From positions 316,112,287 to 316,176,286 of the forward strand of contig NC_073745.1 in the NCBI RefSeq assembly GCF_029784135.1: a stretch of 64,000 bases of DNA, given 5' to 3'. Below the pieces are notes generated by a model that had not been told where the DNA came from, made no database searches, and saw nothing but the letters and a program-made list of their open reading frames with translations. The DNA comes from Toxorhynchites rutilus septentrionalis (Eukaryota > Arthropoda > Insecta > Diptera > Culicidae). Position 1 is the stretch's first letter. Each line of letters starts with the position of its first letter. A program made the position numbers and the translations under genes. Positions 11,311 to 22,679 of the stretch are shown in pieces.

Positions 11311-12444
11311 CAGAATATGCGTTGCAAATTACTGTGATCCAATGGTAAAAAATGGTCACGATTAAGTCCTCCCACACCAGCGGCGAGGCAAGAATGAACC
11401 CGGGTTCGGGCGACTGTTCCAGTATAACAACTATCGAGTATCAAATGTGATTATCATTTTCATTTGTCACGGCACGACGATATAAGATGCTTTTGAACAT
11501 GAAGTTCACTTCATTTGACATCTTATCTTCACCATCATATAGGTGTTTTCTTTCAAATATTTAGTAATTTTTCGAATATGTATTCTCAAGATGCGATTTT
11601 TAAATTTTCATCTTACAATGAAACGCCGCGTTTAGCATCATTTCGTCGCTACTATAGAATGATAGTAGTATATTCTTGAACACATAAGTGAACTTGCCCC
11701 ACACATATATAAAACCGACGCAGGTTTTTATTAGGTAAACTTCTATTAGTTTATTATCAATGATCATCGTTTCCGACGGCTATTATTTAACGACACGATC
11801 ACAGCCTGTTGATAATTGCTGGTTCGCGTTGCTTGATAAAATCTCACCCATTTCAGATGCATGCTAGCATTTAAAACCGAATTGGGTCGAACTTCTTGTG
11901 ACGTATTCCATTAGCTGTAATAACCGAGCATTTCGAGTTTGAATAGCAATTGTTGTATTAGCACCGCAACCGTTAGCTAAATGGATTTACTTTGTACTTC
12001 AAGCTCATGATCCTCGTGTCACGGAAAACGACCGCAATTTTTCATTGTCGTTTTGTACATTAGGCTGCTTTCGTTTGCAACATACCAATTTTCATGAAAA
12101 TATTATTGTCAAGCACTTATTGATATGATATGAAAATAAATTATTATGAGATATATCAGGTATGTGCATATGGAACTGATCAAATAAATTTGAACTGGAG
12201 AAGGTAAGAAACGAACGGGTTGTTATAGCCATAGTTTGTTCTATAGTAAGGCACAGCTAATACCGGAGAGTTCCGAAATCGTCTAGGAGAAGTGTGGAAC
12301 GGGATCTGTGTCAGCAGTTCTGCAGAGGCAACCTGCTGCTTGCCTCTTTTGGATCGTGTTCACCAACAGAAAGGGAAATTGGTCAGGTGAGCCCAGACCT
12401 GATGACCACATTCTGTGACGGGTCCGAACATTATTATTATTATT
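11311..12444. other. Upstream region of the CRAL-TRIO gene
   Basis: No ORF or repeat was recognised. It contains several GATA cores (TTATC/GATAA) and an imperfect palindrome GAACATGAAGTTCACTTC near 11496. It probably holds the 5' UTR and promoter of the minus-strand CRAL-TRIO gene, but no convincing TATA/initiator pair was fixed. Confidence 0.4.
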
Positions 12445-12580
12445 ACTAGCTGACCCGGCAAACTTCGTCCCGCCCAATTTTTTTTTATCAATACCTCCAC
12501 AAACATTCACATTTTCATACTTACGATCATGGGTCCAATCGCAGAACTGTTCATTGATTCATCTTCTAATTGACCCTTTA
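12445..12580 (+). repeat. Repeat end ACTAGCTGACCCGGCAAAC, after an ATT tract
   Basis: ACTAGCTGACCCGGCAAAC then TTCGTCCCGCCC follows (ATT)n at 12430-12444. The same start occurs at 2790. It is the terminus of a widespread insect interspersed repeat; only about 130 bp can be followed here. Confidence 0.55.
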
Positions 12581-12581
12581 C

Positions 12582-12828
12582 AATTGAGGGGCTTAGAATG
12601 AAAGGGGTGTAAGTGATTTGATCGATTTCTCTACATCGACTCTCTCTATCTCTAACTCATTCCCAGCTGTATTTGACAATGTGGAAGGATGGTCAGAACC
12701 TCATCCATAGGATTCTATAGCAAACCCAAATTGGAATGTTTTTGCAGTTGAGTTATTAATCAACAAAAAGTTGACGAAGAGAAATCGATCAAGTCACTTA
12801 CACCCCTTGCATTCTAAGCCCCTCAATT
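12582..12828. mobile_element. MITE with about 50-bp inverted repeats
   Basis: The left end AATTGAGGGGCTTAGAATG continues with GGGGTGTAAGTGATTTGATC and is repeated inverted at the right as CATTCTAAGCCCCTCAATT. The arms extend about 50 bp with few mismatches, and the total is 247 bp without coding potential. The target duplication is ambiguous because the ends are palindromic (AATT). Superfamily not assigned. Confidence 0.72.
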
Positions 12829-13348
12829 TATGTTGCGCAAGCAATCGAATAGAACAGCAAATTTTCAAATTTCGTAACACCGTTTATTTTTACAGTATGT
12901 TATTAAATTCCTTCAAGGAAACAAGTAGGATACAATTCATATTTTACGTTAATTTTGTAATACATGTACTTTTATATAATTATATAAATATTTTAACGAT
13001 ATGTGTTTTTCAATGTGGTATAAAACATGTTTGTTTTCTAAATTCATGTGTGTACTCACGTTTAGCAACTGCTTTTAATGTTCAATCTATTCGTAGTTGC
13101 ACAAGTATTTTGTGTCTTTCGTATGGCAATTGGAATCTGTGATGAGACATTGTTTAGGGTTAGGTTTTTTTTATTTTCTCAATATTTACGTTTACCTGTA
13201 TTCTCTACGTAATGTATGTGTTCAAAAAAGGGGTAATCTGTGGGCTCTGGCCACTACAGTGTCGTAGTATTTTTCGAAATAGAATTTTTATAACTTGTAA
13301 CTAAAAAAGTATTTCCACCATCCACGGTAGCTTTGGTTTACATTTTGC
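12829..13348. other. Spacer, nothing recognised
   Basis: AT-rich sequence. The open frame across 12771-13142 has no recognisable motif and low-complexity composition. TTTGGTTTACATTTTGC just before 13349 is the left flank of the large composite element. Confidence 0.4.
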
Positions 13349-13351
13349 TTA

Positions 13352-13937
13352 AGGCTGATTTAGACGGTGCCAGTCAACGCGCTAGTAGAAGAATCCAATC
13401 ACTAGAGTCTAGTTATTAGAGCCATGTAAACACCCGGCTCCAGTTACTTGCGCAAGTATCGCACAAGTAATTGGCCACGCCAGCGAATAGAAAATTTTCT
13501 AGATACTGGCGCCAATAGATAAATGACAATTTCTCCCAAACAGTGCGTCATATTAGACATTTGTGTGAAATCGAAATTCCAGGCAGTTTCAGTGGTGCCA
13601 TATATTTATTTGTACTGGAAGGGGAAAAATATTTTTCGGCTATGGTGAAGACAATTATTAAACGGTGTTATTTGGCTTGCTTGTAATTTGTATGTTTGTA
13701 TGTTTGTAACATGTTTGTAGCGCTTTACCACATTGAAAGAAATTTAACCCCCTTCCTGTTGACCGATTGGTCTGAAATTTGGAACACACCTTTATCTCTG
13801 CAGTCATTATAAAACTGTGTATTTCATTATTTTAAAAATCCAAGATGGCGGCTGCTACAAAATGGCGGATTACATATTTTCTCAAAACCCCATCAACATG
13901 GGTATCAAATCAAAGGGCTTGACTAGTAAAACACAGT
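13352..13937 (+). repeat. A-type arm, left
   Basis: The arm starts AGGCTGATTTAGACGGTGCC and runs through GCGCAAGTATCGCACAAGTAA and GTACTGGAAGGGGAA into CCTTCCTGTTGACCGATTGG and the first satellite unit. It is the near-perfect inverted partner of about 19720-20292. It contains a short internal palindrome around TTGCGCAAGT. Confidence 0.85.
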
Positions 13938-13939
13938 TA

Positions 13940-14690
13940 TAGCTGATTTACACATTGACCAGTAATTGGCGCCAGTTACATGAACGTCAACGGCACGCCA
14001 TATTTAGATCACCAGTTGACTGGTGCTATGCGTTTATACACATTTTCAGCAACTGGACAGCTTGGCTGTCACTTTATCCTCGATGACGAATGACAGTGGC
14101 GACATCTGGTGGCGATAACCATTTTGGGAGGCAAATTAATCTTTATCGGTTTTGTAGGCCCGGAGGCAGTTTTAAATTGTCAAAATTTGAATGAAAAATT
14201 TTACTTCTTGTTAATTTACTAATTAAAACACGTCGTACTGAACCTTCATCAGCTGTTTTTATATAAATTTCCTGATATTTCCATGATTTCATTGTCTATT
14301 ATCATTTTCGCTTCACAAATCGAACACATGAAGCACAATGCCGTCAACGTGAATGGAGATTCTTCCATGTATACGTTGAGGGAATTGAATTTGGTGTTCC
14401 TTGTACCGTCGAACCATCCAGTGTTGGCAAATGTACAGATTTATCCGGAAAGGTATATTCTTTCAGTTTTTTTTGTTTTGTTCTGTACAGTAAGAACACA
14501 GATTTTTCTCATAAAGCACCGATAGGAACTGTTTTAAAACGGTTTTATTTAGCTTGCCCTGTAATTTGCATGTTTGTATGTTTGTACGTTTATATGTTTG
14601 TAACATGTTTGTCTGTAGCGCATTACCACATCGATAGAAATTTGAGCCCCTTCCTGTTGACCGATTGATCTGAAATTTGGAACACACCTT
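13940..14690 (+). repeat. B-type arm, left
   Basis: The arm starts TAGCTGATTTACACATTGACC and includes ACGTCAACGGCACGCCATAT, GGTGGCGATAACCATTTTGG and CAGTGTTGGCAAATGTACAG. It is the inverted partner of about 23700-24796 with only scattered mismatches. The small open frame at 14283-14525 is mirrored in the right arm (24211-24453), with no known motif, so I treat it as arm sequence rather than a gene. Confidence 0.85.
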
Positions 14691-15652
14691 TATCTCTGCA
14701 GTCATTATAAAACTGGGAATTTCATCATTTTAAAACTCCAAGATGGCTACCGCTACAAAATGGCGGATTACATATTCTCCCAAACTCCTTCAATATGGGT
14801 ATCAAATGAAAGGGCTTGGCTAGTAGAACACAATTATTCATGAGGAATGCAAATCCAAAATGACCGCCACCACAAAATGACGGATTACATATTTTCTCAA
14901 AACCCCATCAATATGGGTATCAAATGAAAGGGATTGACAGTTATTTATGAAAAATACGAATCAAAAATGGCGGCCACCACAAAATGGCGGATTACATATT
15001 TTCTTTAAACCCGATCAATATGGATATCAAATGAAAGGGATTGACTAGTAGAACACAGTTATTTATGAAAAATGCGAATCAAAAATGGCCGCCACCACAA
15101 AATGACTGATTACACGTTGTCTCAAAACCCCATCAACATGGGTATCAGATAAAAGAGCTTAACTAGTAGAACACAGTTATACATGAGAAATACAAATCCA
15201 TGATGGCGACCACTACAAAATGGCGGATTACACATTTTATCAGAACCCCATCAATATGTATATCAAATGAAAGGGATTGACTAGTAGAAGACAGTAATTT
15301 ATGAAAAATGCAAATCCAAAATGACCGCAGTCCCCAAACAACTAATTACTGTTTAAATAGTTTCATTCATCTTGACCTGTTTGTATGTATGTTTGAATGT
15401 TTGTAGGGTTGTCCCATATTAATAGAAAATTGCCCCGTTCCTATTGACTGATTGATCTGAAATATGGAACATACTTTTAATTCTACTGCCATTATCAAAC
15501 TACGTATTCTATGACCTTGAAAAATTTATTTTGGCCTTCGCTAAAAATGGCTGAATGACTTGGCATGAAGAACACGAAACATAATAAACAACATAAATTC
15601 AAAAAGGTCGCCGCCACTAAATGGTCGACTATGTATTTTTCGCAATTCCCTC
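14690..15652 (+). repeat. Satellite array, ~118-bp units, plus a variant end block
   Basis: About five units carry the words AAATGGCGGATTACATATTTT, AATATGGGTATCAAATGAAA and GACTAGTAGAACACAGTTAT. From about 15315 a variant block (CCCCAAACAACTAATTACTG to CTTCGCTAAAAATGGCTGAA) leads to the solo LTR. The same block occurs inverted at about 22300-22680 and directly at 52630-52720. Confidence 0.8.
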
Positions 15653-15930
15653 TGTAAGGTTCATGCTGGGCTTAACAATAATAGATTCATTTCTCTCACA
15701 TTTGAACTACTGGTAACACTGTCATGCAATGGTGGTACGACAGACGTCAAGTTTGACAGTACGGCACAGCGGATGTGGGTACGTCAGCGCTAGCGGGCAT
15801 CTTTCTCCGCATACTCTTGACGAGGTAAGAAGTGTTTCGTAAGCTAGTCGATATCCGTATCGATTGATTCTCAAGCAATGGCGTGAGCTGGCTTCGTACC
15901 GTTTGGCCCTGCGGACCGTAGATATTTACA
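15653..15930. mobile_element. Solo LTR with 5-bp target duplication
   Basis: The 278-bp insertion begins TGTAAGG and ends ATTTACA, so it has TG...CA ends. It is flanked by CCCTC on both sides (15648-15652 and 15931-15935). The inverted partner of the host sequence (18815-18850) lacks it, which confirms an insertion into the composite. No internal retroelement genes remain, so LTR-LTR recombination is the simplest explanation. Orientation was not determined. Confidence 0.78.
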
Positions 15931-15935
15931 CCCTC

Positions 15936-16195
15936 GATATCGGTATCAAACAAAATGATTTGACTAATAGAATACAATACATCATGAGAATATTCCGAAG
16001 AAAATTAGGTAAGAAATAAACGTTGGATTTCCATTATCCACAGTTAGTTGTTTCATCATATACCCCACGATGTTATTTTAGTCTCATCATTGCCCTAGAT
16101 CAATAAAAGAATGGATGTGATAATTACTAACAGCTACTTGTCAAATTATTTTCTAGCTCTTAGTACATTAAACCGTTTAACTTAAAAAGGTTTTT
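15936..16195 (+). repeat. Central part of the inner palindrome
   Basis: ATTCCGAAGAAAATTAGGTAAG (about 15990) is inverted at about 18755-18777. TTTTCTAGCTCTTAGTACATT (about 16150) recurs directly at 52730 and, diverged, at about 18683. The R1 copy sits at this centre. Confidence 0.6.
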
Positions 16196-16713
16196 GACGT
16201 AGGACTACGTCTAACCGGAAGATATAGGGGGTGAAATGGAAATCTAGGCACTGAACAAGTAGGAAAAAATGCAAGATTTGGAACGCTTATAACTCGAGCA
16301 TTTCTCAATAGATCGCAAAGGTTTTTGCATCAATTGATAGGAAATATATCTACGCATCTATCATAACGAATAACATTTCATTTTTCTTGAGATAAATAAT
16401 TGAATAATTGTGAAATATCAAGCATTCTCAAAATTCACTATGTGCCCATTTTTGATTGGTCCATTTTGTGCTCCTCAAATCGTACCGACCAAAACGGGCA
16501 ACCAGAGCAGCAGCGAAATAGAATGAAGCACGATTGGAAAGGAAAAAGAAAAAAATGAACGAAACATTGGTCGCAGTCTCACACATGCGTAATTCTCGAG
16601 CCAGCCAGTCAGCTTAAAAATCCCCGCTCCGCTGCCGTAACGATCATTCTCATTCAAACCGTACACCACAGCGGTTCGCATCACAACACATCAACAAACC
16701 AACCCAAGCAGCC

Positions 16714-17161
16714 ATGTCTGGACATGGTAAAGGAGGAAAAGTGAAGGGAAAGGCAAAATCCCGCTCGAACCGTGTTGATATGGAGTTCCCCGCAAGGGTA
16801 GCTAGGCCGAGCGCGTTAGTACCAGTGCACCAGTCCACCTAGCCGCCGTTATATAGTTTCGGCCGCCGAAGTGATCGAGTTGGCTGGTAAAGCTGCTCGC
16901 GACGATAAGAAAAACCGCATTCAGAACAGAACACATCAAGACAACAACAGGCAGTTGCAGCGAGTGGCGAGTGGCAAACGCAATCGCAAAACGGCAGCAG
17001 GTAGCAAAAGAAAAAAGTTTGTTCTTTTTACAATCTGCTTTGGTGGCAAATCCAGAACAAGGCGGCATCGAGGGCGTTCGAAATGGTTTTTTTTTCAAAA
17101 CCACGAGTACTAAGTTTTCTAAATTGGAACCATTCCATAAAACAAGGCGCTTTTCAGGGCC
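16714..17161 (+). pseudogene. Histone H2A relic with stem-loop
   Basis: The ATG opens MSGHGKGGKVKGKAKSRSN, as at 6179, then the same FPARVARPSA frameshifted region. VIELAGKAARDDKKNRIQNR in another frame is the H2A alpha-3 region. GGCGCTTTTCAGGGCC at 17146-17161 is the hairpin relic. Shared lesions with the copy at 6179 show that both descend from an already broken histone gene carried by R1, not from two independent gene deaths. Confidence 0.85.
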
Positions 17162-17924
17162 ATTAAACCTTCCAAAAAAGAGTTTAGGAAATAAAGTTCA
17201 ATGTGTTCTAAAACATTATCCAAAATAATAATAAAACACAAATTTATGTTTTCATAATTTGTTTGCCAGGATCTGATGAGTATGTGAATTTGGCAGTAGT
17301 TCTGAGCTTATTGATAGTTGGGGACTTTCAAGATTATTTAATTTTCACCAACTCTTAAATTGTTTCCAGATTGAAAGTACAGTAATTTACAATTAGTTCG
17401 ACATTTAGCTAATTGGACGGACAAGTAATGCGACTTATTTAGTTGGACATTTTTGTAAACATAGAGATCCAAATTATGACCGCACATTGAAAGTCGACAC
17501 TGTACCACTGTCATCGCAAATGTTCAATTACAGGTTCAAATCGCCTCCAATGCGACACTGAGTGGCGCTTCGGTACGTTGCATTGAATGTAATTTACTGT
17601 AAAATATGTCACAAGCTGGATGGGAAGAAATTTTCCAACTGTGAAAGCTGAGGCGAGTGGCAAATGCAATCGCTAAACAGAAAGGTTTAGCCGAACAAGA
17701 TGGGGATATCGAGTGACAACAAAACAATAAACTCTTTAGATTGAAGATAATTTTGTGATCCTGAAAAGGACCCTTTTTAGCCTGCATGTGAATCCAACGA
17801 GCGAATAAATCGTAATGAATGTATTTTTTTGCCATCGCTCCCTTTTAACGCTCATTCGTTCGTCTCGTTGGACTCGCCCCTCTGGCTGAGTCTGCCGATT
17901 TGTCACTATCCTGTGAGTGTGTAC

Positions 17925-18300
17925 CGCTAGAGTATAAAACACGCGGACCCCAAAAAAATATCTTATTTTCTTTCAAACCGTAAACCCGTGTGGTTGTACG
18001 GCATCGGCATCGTGGACGTAACAAAGAAGGACAAGTTAAGGGAAAGGCAAAGTCTCACTCGAACCGTGCAGGTCTCCAGTTCTCTGTTGGTCGCATTCAC
18101 TGATTGCTCCGCAAGGGTAACTAGGCCGAACGGATTGGTGCCGGAGCACCAGTATACCTAACAGCGATTATAGAGTTTCGGCCGTCGGAGTGCTCGAGTT
18201 GGCTTGCAAAGTTGCTCACGACAATCAGAAAACCCGTATCAAGAACAGAGCAGCTTCGGTTCGGCGCTCATCAAGGCAACAATTAGTTTCAGTGAGTGGC
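17925..18300 (+). pseudogene. Second histone H2A relic with TATA-like motif
   Basis: AGTATAAAACACGCGGA near 17930 resembles a histone TATA region. From about 18006 the sequence encodes scrambled N-tail residues ([24 protein letters not shown]) followed by LQFSVGRIH, a good match to the H2A tail-to-core junction LQFPVGRIHR. An in-frame TGA follows directly. GAGAPV- and VLELACKV-type pieces appear in other frames. A degenerate hairpin lies at about 18480. This is the same relic as at 290-591. Confidence 0.75.
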
Positions 18301-18689
18301 AAAGTGCTTCTCCGGCACGTCGCATTAAATGTAATTTACTGAACAATATGTCACAAGCTGGATAGGAAGAAATTTTCCAACTGTGAAAGCTGTGGCGAGT
18401 GGCGAACGCAATAGCTAAACAGGAAGGTTTAACCGAACAAGATGGGAATATCGAGTGATAACAAAAACACAACACCAAAGGTTCTTTTCAACCCTCAACT
18501 TATTAGTAAAGAGTAAACAGTAAATTAAAAAAAAATTTCAGGTAGATAGGTAGGTATTCACGTAGGAGAAGAAAATAAAACAATATATTTAAAATATATA
18601 TTTAACAAAAGCTGTCCCCTTTGTATAGTCCTACGTCACTCCGGTTATGTCCCCGACATTACCCACCCGTCTTTTTTTACTTATTTTAT

Positions 18690-19850
18690 TTCCTAGTTTC
18701 TCTACATTAAAACCATTCAAAAAATTTGTGTTTTTTCAATTTTTGTTTCTTACCTAACTTTCTTCGGAATATTTCGAGTGTGTACTGTATTCTATTAGTG
18801 AAATCATTTCATTTGATACTAATATTGAGGGGATTGCAAAAAATACATAGTGGACCAATTTTATAGCGGTCACCTTTTCGAAATTATGTTGTTCATAGGG
18901 TAGTGTATTCTCCAAGTCAAGCCATTCAGCCAGTTTTTAGCGGCGGCCAAATCAAATTTTCCATGAACATGGAATACGCAGTTTTATAATGACAGTAGAA
19001 TTAAAAGTATGTTTCGATGTTTGTTGGGATTTTTCATGATCTACTGTGTTCTACCAGTCGAGCATCTTCATTTGATACCCATATTGATGGGCTTTGAGAA
19101 AAACATGGCGCCATTTTATGATGGCGGTCATTTTGGATTTGCATTTTTCATAATTTTCCATAAATTTCTGAAAATATGTAATCCACCATTTTGTAGTGGC
19201 CGCCATTTTAGATTTGCATTTTTCATAAATAACTGTATTCTACTAGTCAAGCCCTTTCATTTGATACCCATATTGATGTGGTTCTGAGAAAATATGTAAT
19301 CCGCCATTTTGTAGTGGCCGCCATCTTGGATTTGCATTTTTCATGAATAACTGTGTTCTACTAGTCAAGCCCTTTCATTTGAAACCCATATTAAAAGGGT
19401 TTTGAGAAAATATGTGATCCGTCAATTTGTGGTGGCGGCCATTTCGGATTTGCATTCCTCATGAATAATTGTGTTCTACTAGTCAAGCCCTTTCATTTGA
19501 TACCCATGTTGATGGGATTTTGAGAAAATGTAAACCGCCATTTTATGGTGGCGGCCATTTTGGATTTGAATTTCTCATGAAAAACTGTGTTCTACTAGTC
19601 AAGCCCTTTCCTTTGATACCCATGTTGATGGGATTTTGAGAAAATATGTGAACCGCCATTTTATGGTGGCGACCATTTTGGATTTGCATTCCTCATGCAT
19701 AACTGTGTTCTACTAGTCAAGCCCTTTGATTTGATACCCATGTTGATGGGGTTTTGAGAAAATATGTAATCCGCCATTTTGTAGCAGCCGCCATCTTGGA
19801 TTTTTAAAATAATGAAATACACAGTTTTATAATGACTGCAGAGATAAAGG
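18690..19850 (-). repeat. Satellite array, inverted orientation
   Basis: Eight or so ~118-bp units; successive CTACTAGTCAAG words are spaced 117-120 bp (for example about 19238, 19357, 19474, 19594, 19712). The first part (18760-18980) is the inverted partner of 15480-16060. The block 18930-19290 is inverted again at about 21900-22300. Confidence 0.82.
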
Positions 19851-20292
19851 TGTGTTCCAAATTTCAGACCAATCGGTCAACAGGAAGGGGGTTAAATTTC
19901 TTTTAATGTGGTGAAGCGCTACAAACAAACATGTTACAAACATACAAACATACAAATTACAAAGCAAGCCAAATAACACCGTTTAATAATTGTCTTCACC
20001 ATAGCCGAAAATGATTTTTCCCCTTCCAGTACAAATAAATATATGGCACCACTGAAACTGCCTGGCATTTCGATTTCACACAAATGTCTAATATGACGCA
20101 CTGTTTGGAAGCAATTGTCATTTATCTATTGGCGCCAGTATCTAGAAAATTTTCTATTCGCTGGCGTGGCCAATTACTTGTGCGATACTTGCGCAAGTAA
20201 CTGGAGCCGGGTGTTTACATGGCTCTAATAACTAGACTCTAGTGATTGGATTCTTCTACTAGCGCGTTCACTGGCACCGTCTAAATCAGCCT
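19850..20292 (-). repeat. A-type arm, right
   Basis: Inverted copy of 13352-13790, ending GGCACCGTCTAAATCAGCCT before TTA. The satellite resumes immediately after this TTA, so this end lies within the array at the same phase as the MITE at 20532. Confidence 0.85.
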
Positions 20293-20531
20293 TTATGCAT
20301 GAGGGATGCAAATCCAAAATGGCCGCCTCCACAAAACGGTGGTTTACATATTTTCTCAAAACCCGGTCAATATTGGTATCAAATGAAAGGGCTTGACTAG
20401 TAGAACACAGTTATTCATGAGAAATGCAAATCCACGATGGCCACTACCACAAAATGGCGGATCACATATTTTCTCAAAACCCTATCAATATGGGTATCAA
20501 ATGAAAGGACTTGACTAGTAGAACACAGTTA

Positions 20532-20719
20532 AGGCTGATTTAGACGATGCCAGTCAGCGCTCTAGTTGAAGTATCCAGTGAATAGAGAACAGACACTCTG
20601 TTCAAGTTAGAGGCCAATTACTTGTTCGATACTGGTACAAGTAACTTGGACAGAGTGTCTGTTCTCTGTTCACTGGATACCTCAACTAGAGCGCTGACTG
20701 GCATCGTCTAAATCAGCCT
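20532..20719. mobile_element. Foldback MITE, 188 bp, TTA duplication
   Basis: The whole element is a near-perfect palindrome: AGGCTGATTTAGACGATGCC at the left and GGCATCGTCTAAATCAGCCT at the right, with GGACAGAGTGTCTGTTCTC in the right arm. It is flanked by TTA (20529-20531 and 20720-20722). Its ends match the A-type arms, so it is a short relative of that family, and its TTA duplication suggests PIF/Harbinger mobilisation. Confidence 0.88.
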
Positions 20720-21086
20720 TTATCCATGAGAAATGCAAATTCAAAATGGCCGCCACCACAGAATGGCGGATTACATATTTTCTCAAAATTCCATCAACAA
20801 GAGTATTAAATGAAAGAGCTTAACTAGTAGAACACAGTTATTCATGAGAAATACAAATCCAAAATGGCCGCCACCACAAAATGACGGATCACATATTTTC
20901 TTAAAACCCTATCAATATGGGTATCAAATGAAAGGACTTGACTAGTCCTGTGACACAGTTATTCATGAGAAATGCAAATCCGAAATGGCCGCCACCACAA
21001 AATGACGGATCACATATTTTCTCAAAACCCTTTTAATATGGGTATCAAATGAAAGGGCTTGACTAGTAGAACACAGTTATACTTAT

Positions 21087-21537
21087 GACAGACATACAGC
21101 TGTACTTGCGTTGTACTTCGAAAATTGTATGTCTGTCACCATGTACAGCGCTAGAACCATGCAAGCAACTCAGTACAATCGCTGTATCTGTACCGACCTG
21201 TTTTACCGCTGTACATGGCTACAGATGTACTGTGCGTAGCGCCATAGACGGTTGGTGGTGGGTAGCATAAACAAACCTAATCAAAACACTTGGTAAACGT
21301 TCTTTTTATGGACTTTCTCTTGAGGTCATAACTCAGATTGGAAACTTGTTTGTTGTTGTGATAGTTTAGACGCTAAATAAAAACCTTTTTCATTGAAATA
21401 TGTAGTGAAAATTGGTCAAATTTCTGATTGTCAGTTTGACATACGGTACAATGTACAACCAAAGTATGTCTGTCATGGTACGATGGTACCTGTACAACGC
21501 TGTACACGTACAACGCTAGTACAGCTGTATGTCTGTC
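21087..21537. mobile_element. MITE with GACAGACATACAGC inverted repeats
   Basis: GACAGACATACAGCTGTACT at the left is inverted as AGTACAGCTGTATGTCTGTC at the right. Subterminal copies of TGTACAACGC and GTATGTCTGTC recur inside, and the interior has no coding potential. It interrupts a satellite unit. The duplication is not clear. Confidence 0.8.
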
Positions 21538-22679
21538 CATGATATCATTCATGAGAAATGCAAATCCAAAATGGCCGCCACCATAAAATGGCGGTTCACA
21601 TATTTTCTCAAAAACCCATCAACATGGGTATCAAAGGAAAAGGCTTGACTATTAGAACACAGTTTTTCATGAGAAATGCAAATCCAAAATGGCGGATCAC
21701 ATATTTTCTCAAACCCCTATCAATATGGGTATCAAATGAAAGGGCTTGACTAGTAGAACACAGTTATTCATGAAAAATGCAAATCCAAGATGGCGGCCAC
21801 AACAAAATGACGGATTACATATTTTCTCAGAACCCCATCAATATGGGTATCAAATGAAAGGGCTTGACTAGTAGAACACAGTTATTCATGAGAAATGCAA
21901 ATCTAGAATGGGCGCCACCACAAAATGGTGGTTCACATATTTTTTCAAAACCCTTTTAATATGGGTATCAAATGAAAGGACTTGACTAGTAGAATACAGT
22001 TATTTATGAAAAATGCAAATCTAAAATGGCGGCCACTACAAAATGGTGGATTACATATTTTCAGAAATTTATGGAAAATTATGAAAAATGCAAATCCAAA
22101 ATGACCGCCATCATAAAATGGCGCCATGTTTTTCTCAAAGCCCATCAATATGGGTATCAAATGAAGATGCTCGACTGGTAGAACACAGTAGATCATGAAA
22201 AATCCCAACAAACATCGAAACATACTTTTAATTCTACTGTCATTATAAAACTGCGTATTCCATGTTCATGGAAAATTTGATTTGGCCGCCGCTAAAAACT
22301 TGGAGAATACAACCCAGCAATGGCATTTTATTTGATACCGATATTGAGGGAATTGCGAAAAATACATAGTCGACCATTTCGTGGCGGCGACCTTTTTGAA
22401 TTTATGTTGTTTATTATGTTTCGTGTTCTTCATGCCAAGTCATTCAGCCATTTTTAGCGAAGGCCAAAATAAATTTTTCAAGGTCATAGAATACGTAGTT
22501 TGGTAATTGCAGTAGAATTAAAAGTATGTTCCATATATCAGATTAATCAGACAATAGGAACGGGGCAATTTTCAATTAATATGGGCAACCCTACAAACAT
22601 TCAAACATACATACAAACAGGTTAAGCTGAATGAAACCATTTAAAAAGTAATTAGTTGTTTGGGGACTGCGGTCATTTT

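Larger units (their letters stand above)
16196..18671 (+). mobile_element. R1 histone-relic repeat, full-length copy 2
   Basis: The left end is GACGTAGGACTACGTC after a T run, and the right end is ACCCACCCGTC before a T run. It is collinear with 5464-7737 at high identity. Unlike that copy it keeps a second H2A relic (about 18006-18300). It lies inside the palindromic centre of the large satellite composite, so it is younger than that structure. Confidence 0.72.
20293..22320 (+). repeat. Satellite array interrupted by two MITEs
   Basis: The units run plus (AAATGGCGGATCACATATTTT, GACTAGTAGAACACAGTTAT). A foldback MITE (20532-20719) and a larger MITE (21087-21537) interrupt the array. The end of the block is the inverted partner of 18930-19290. 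Confidence 0.8.

Noticed and set aside
174..18300. Functional histone genes
   Set aside because: All H2A and H3 copies have frameshifts, stops and scrambled tails; lesions are shared among copies.
19009..22223. Two near-identical 92-residue frames in the satellite (19009-19287 plus and 21945-22223 minus)
   Set aside because: They are inverted copies of satellite units and show repeat-unit periodicity, not protein conservation.
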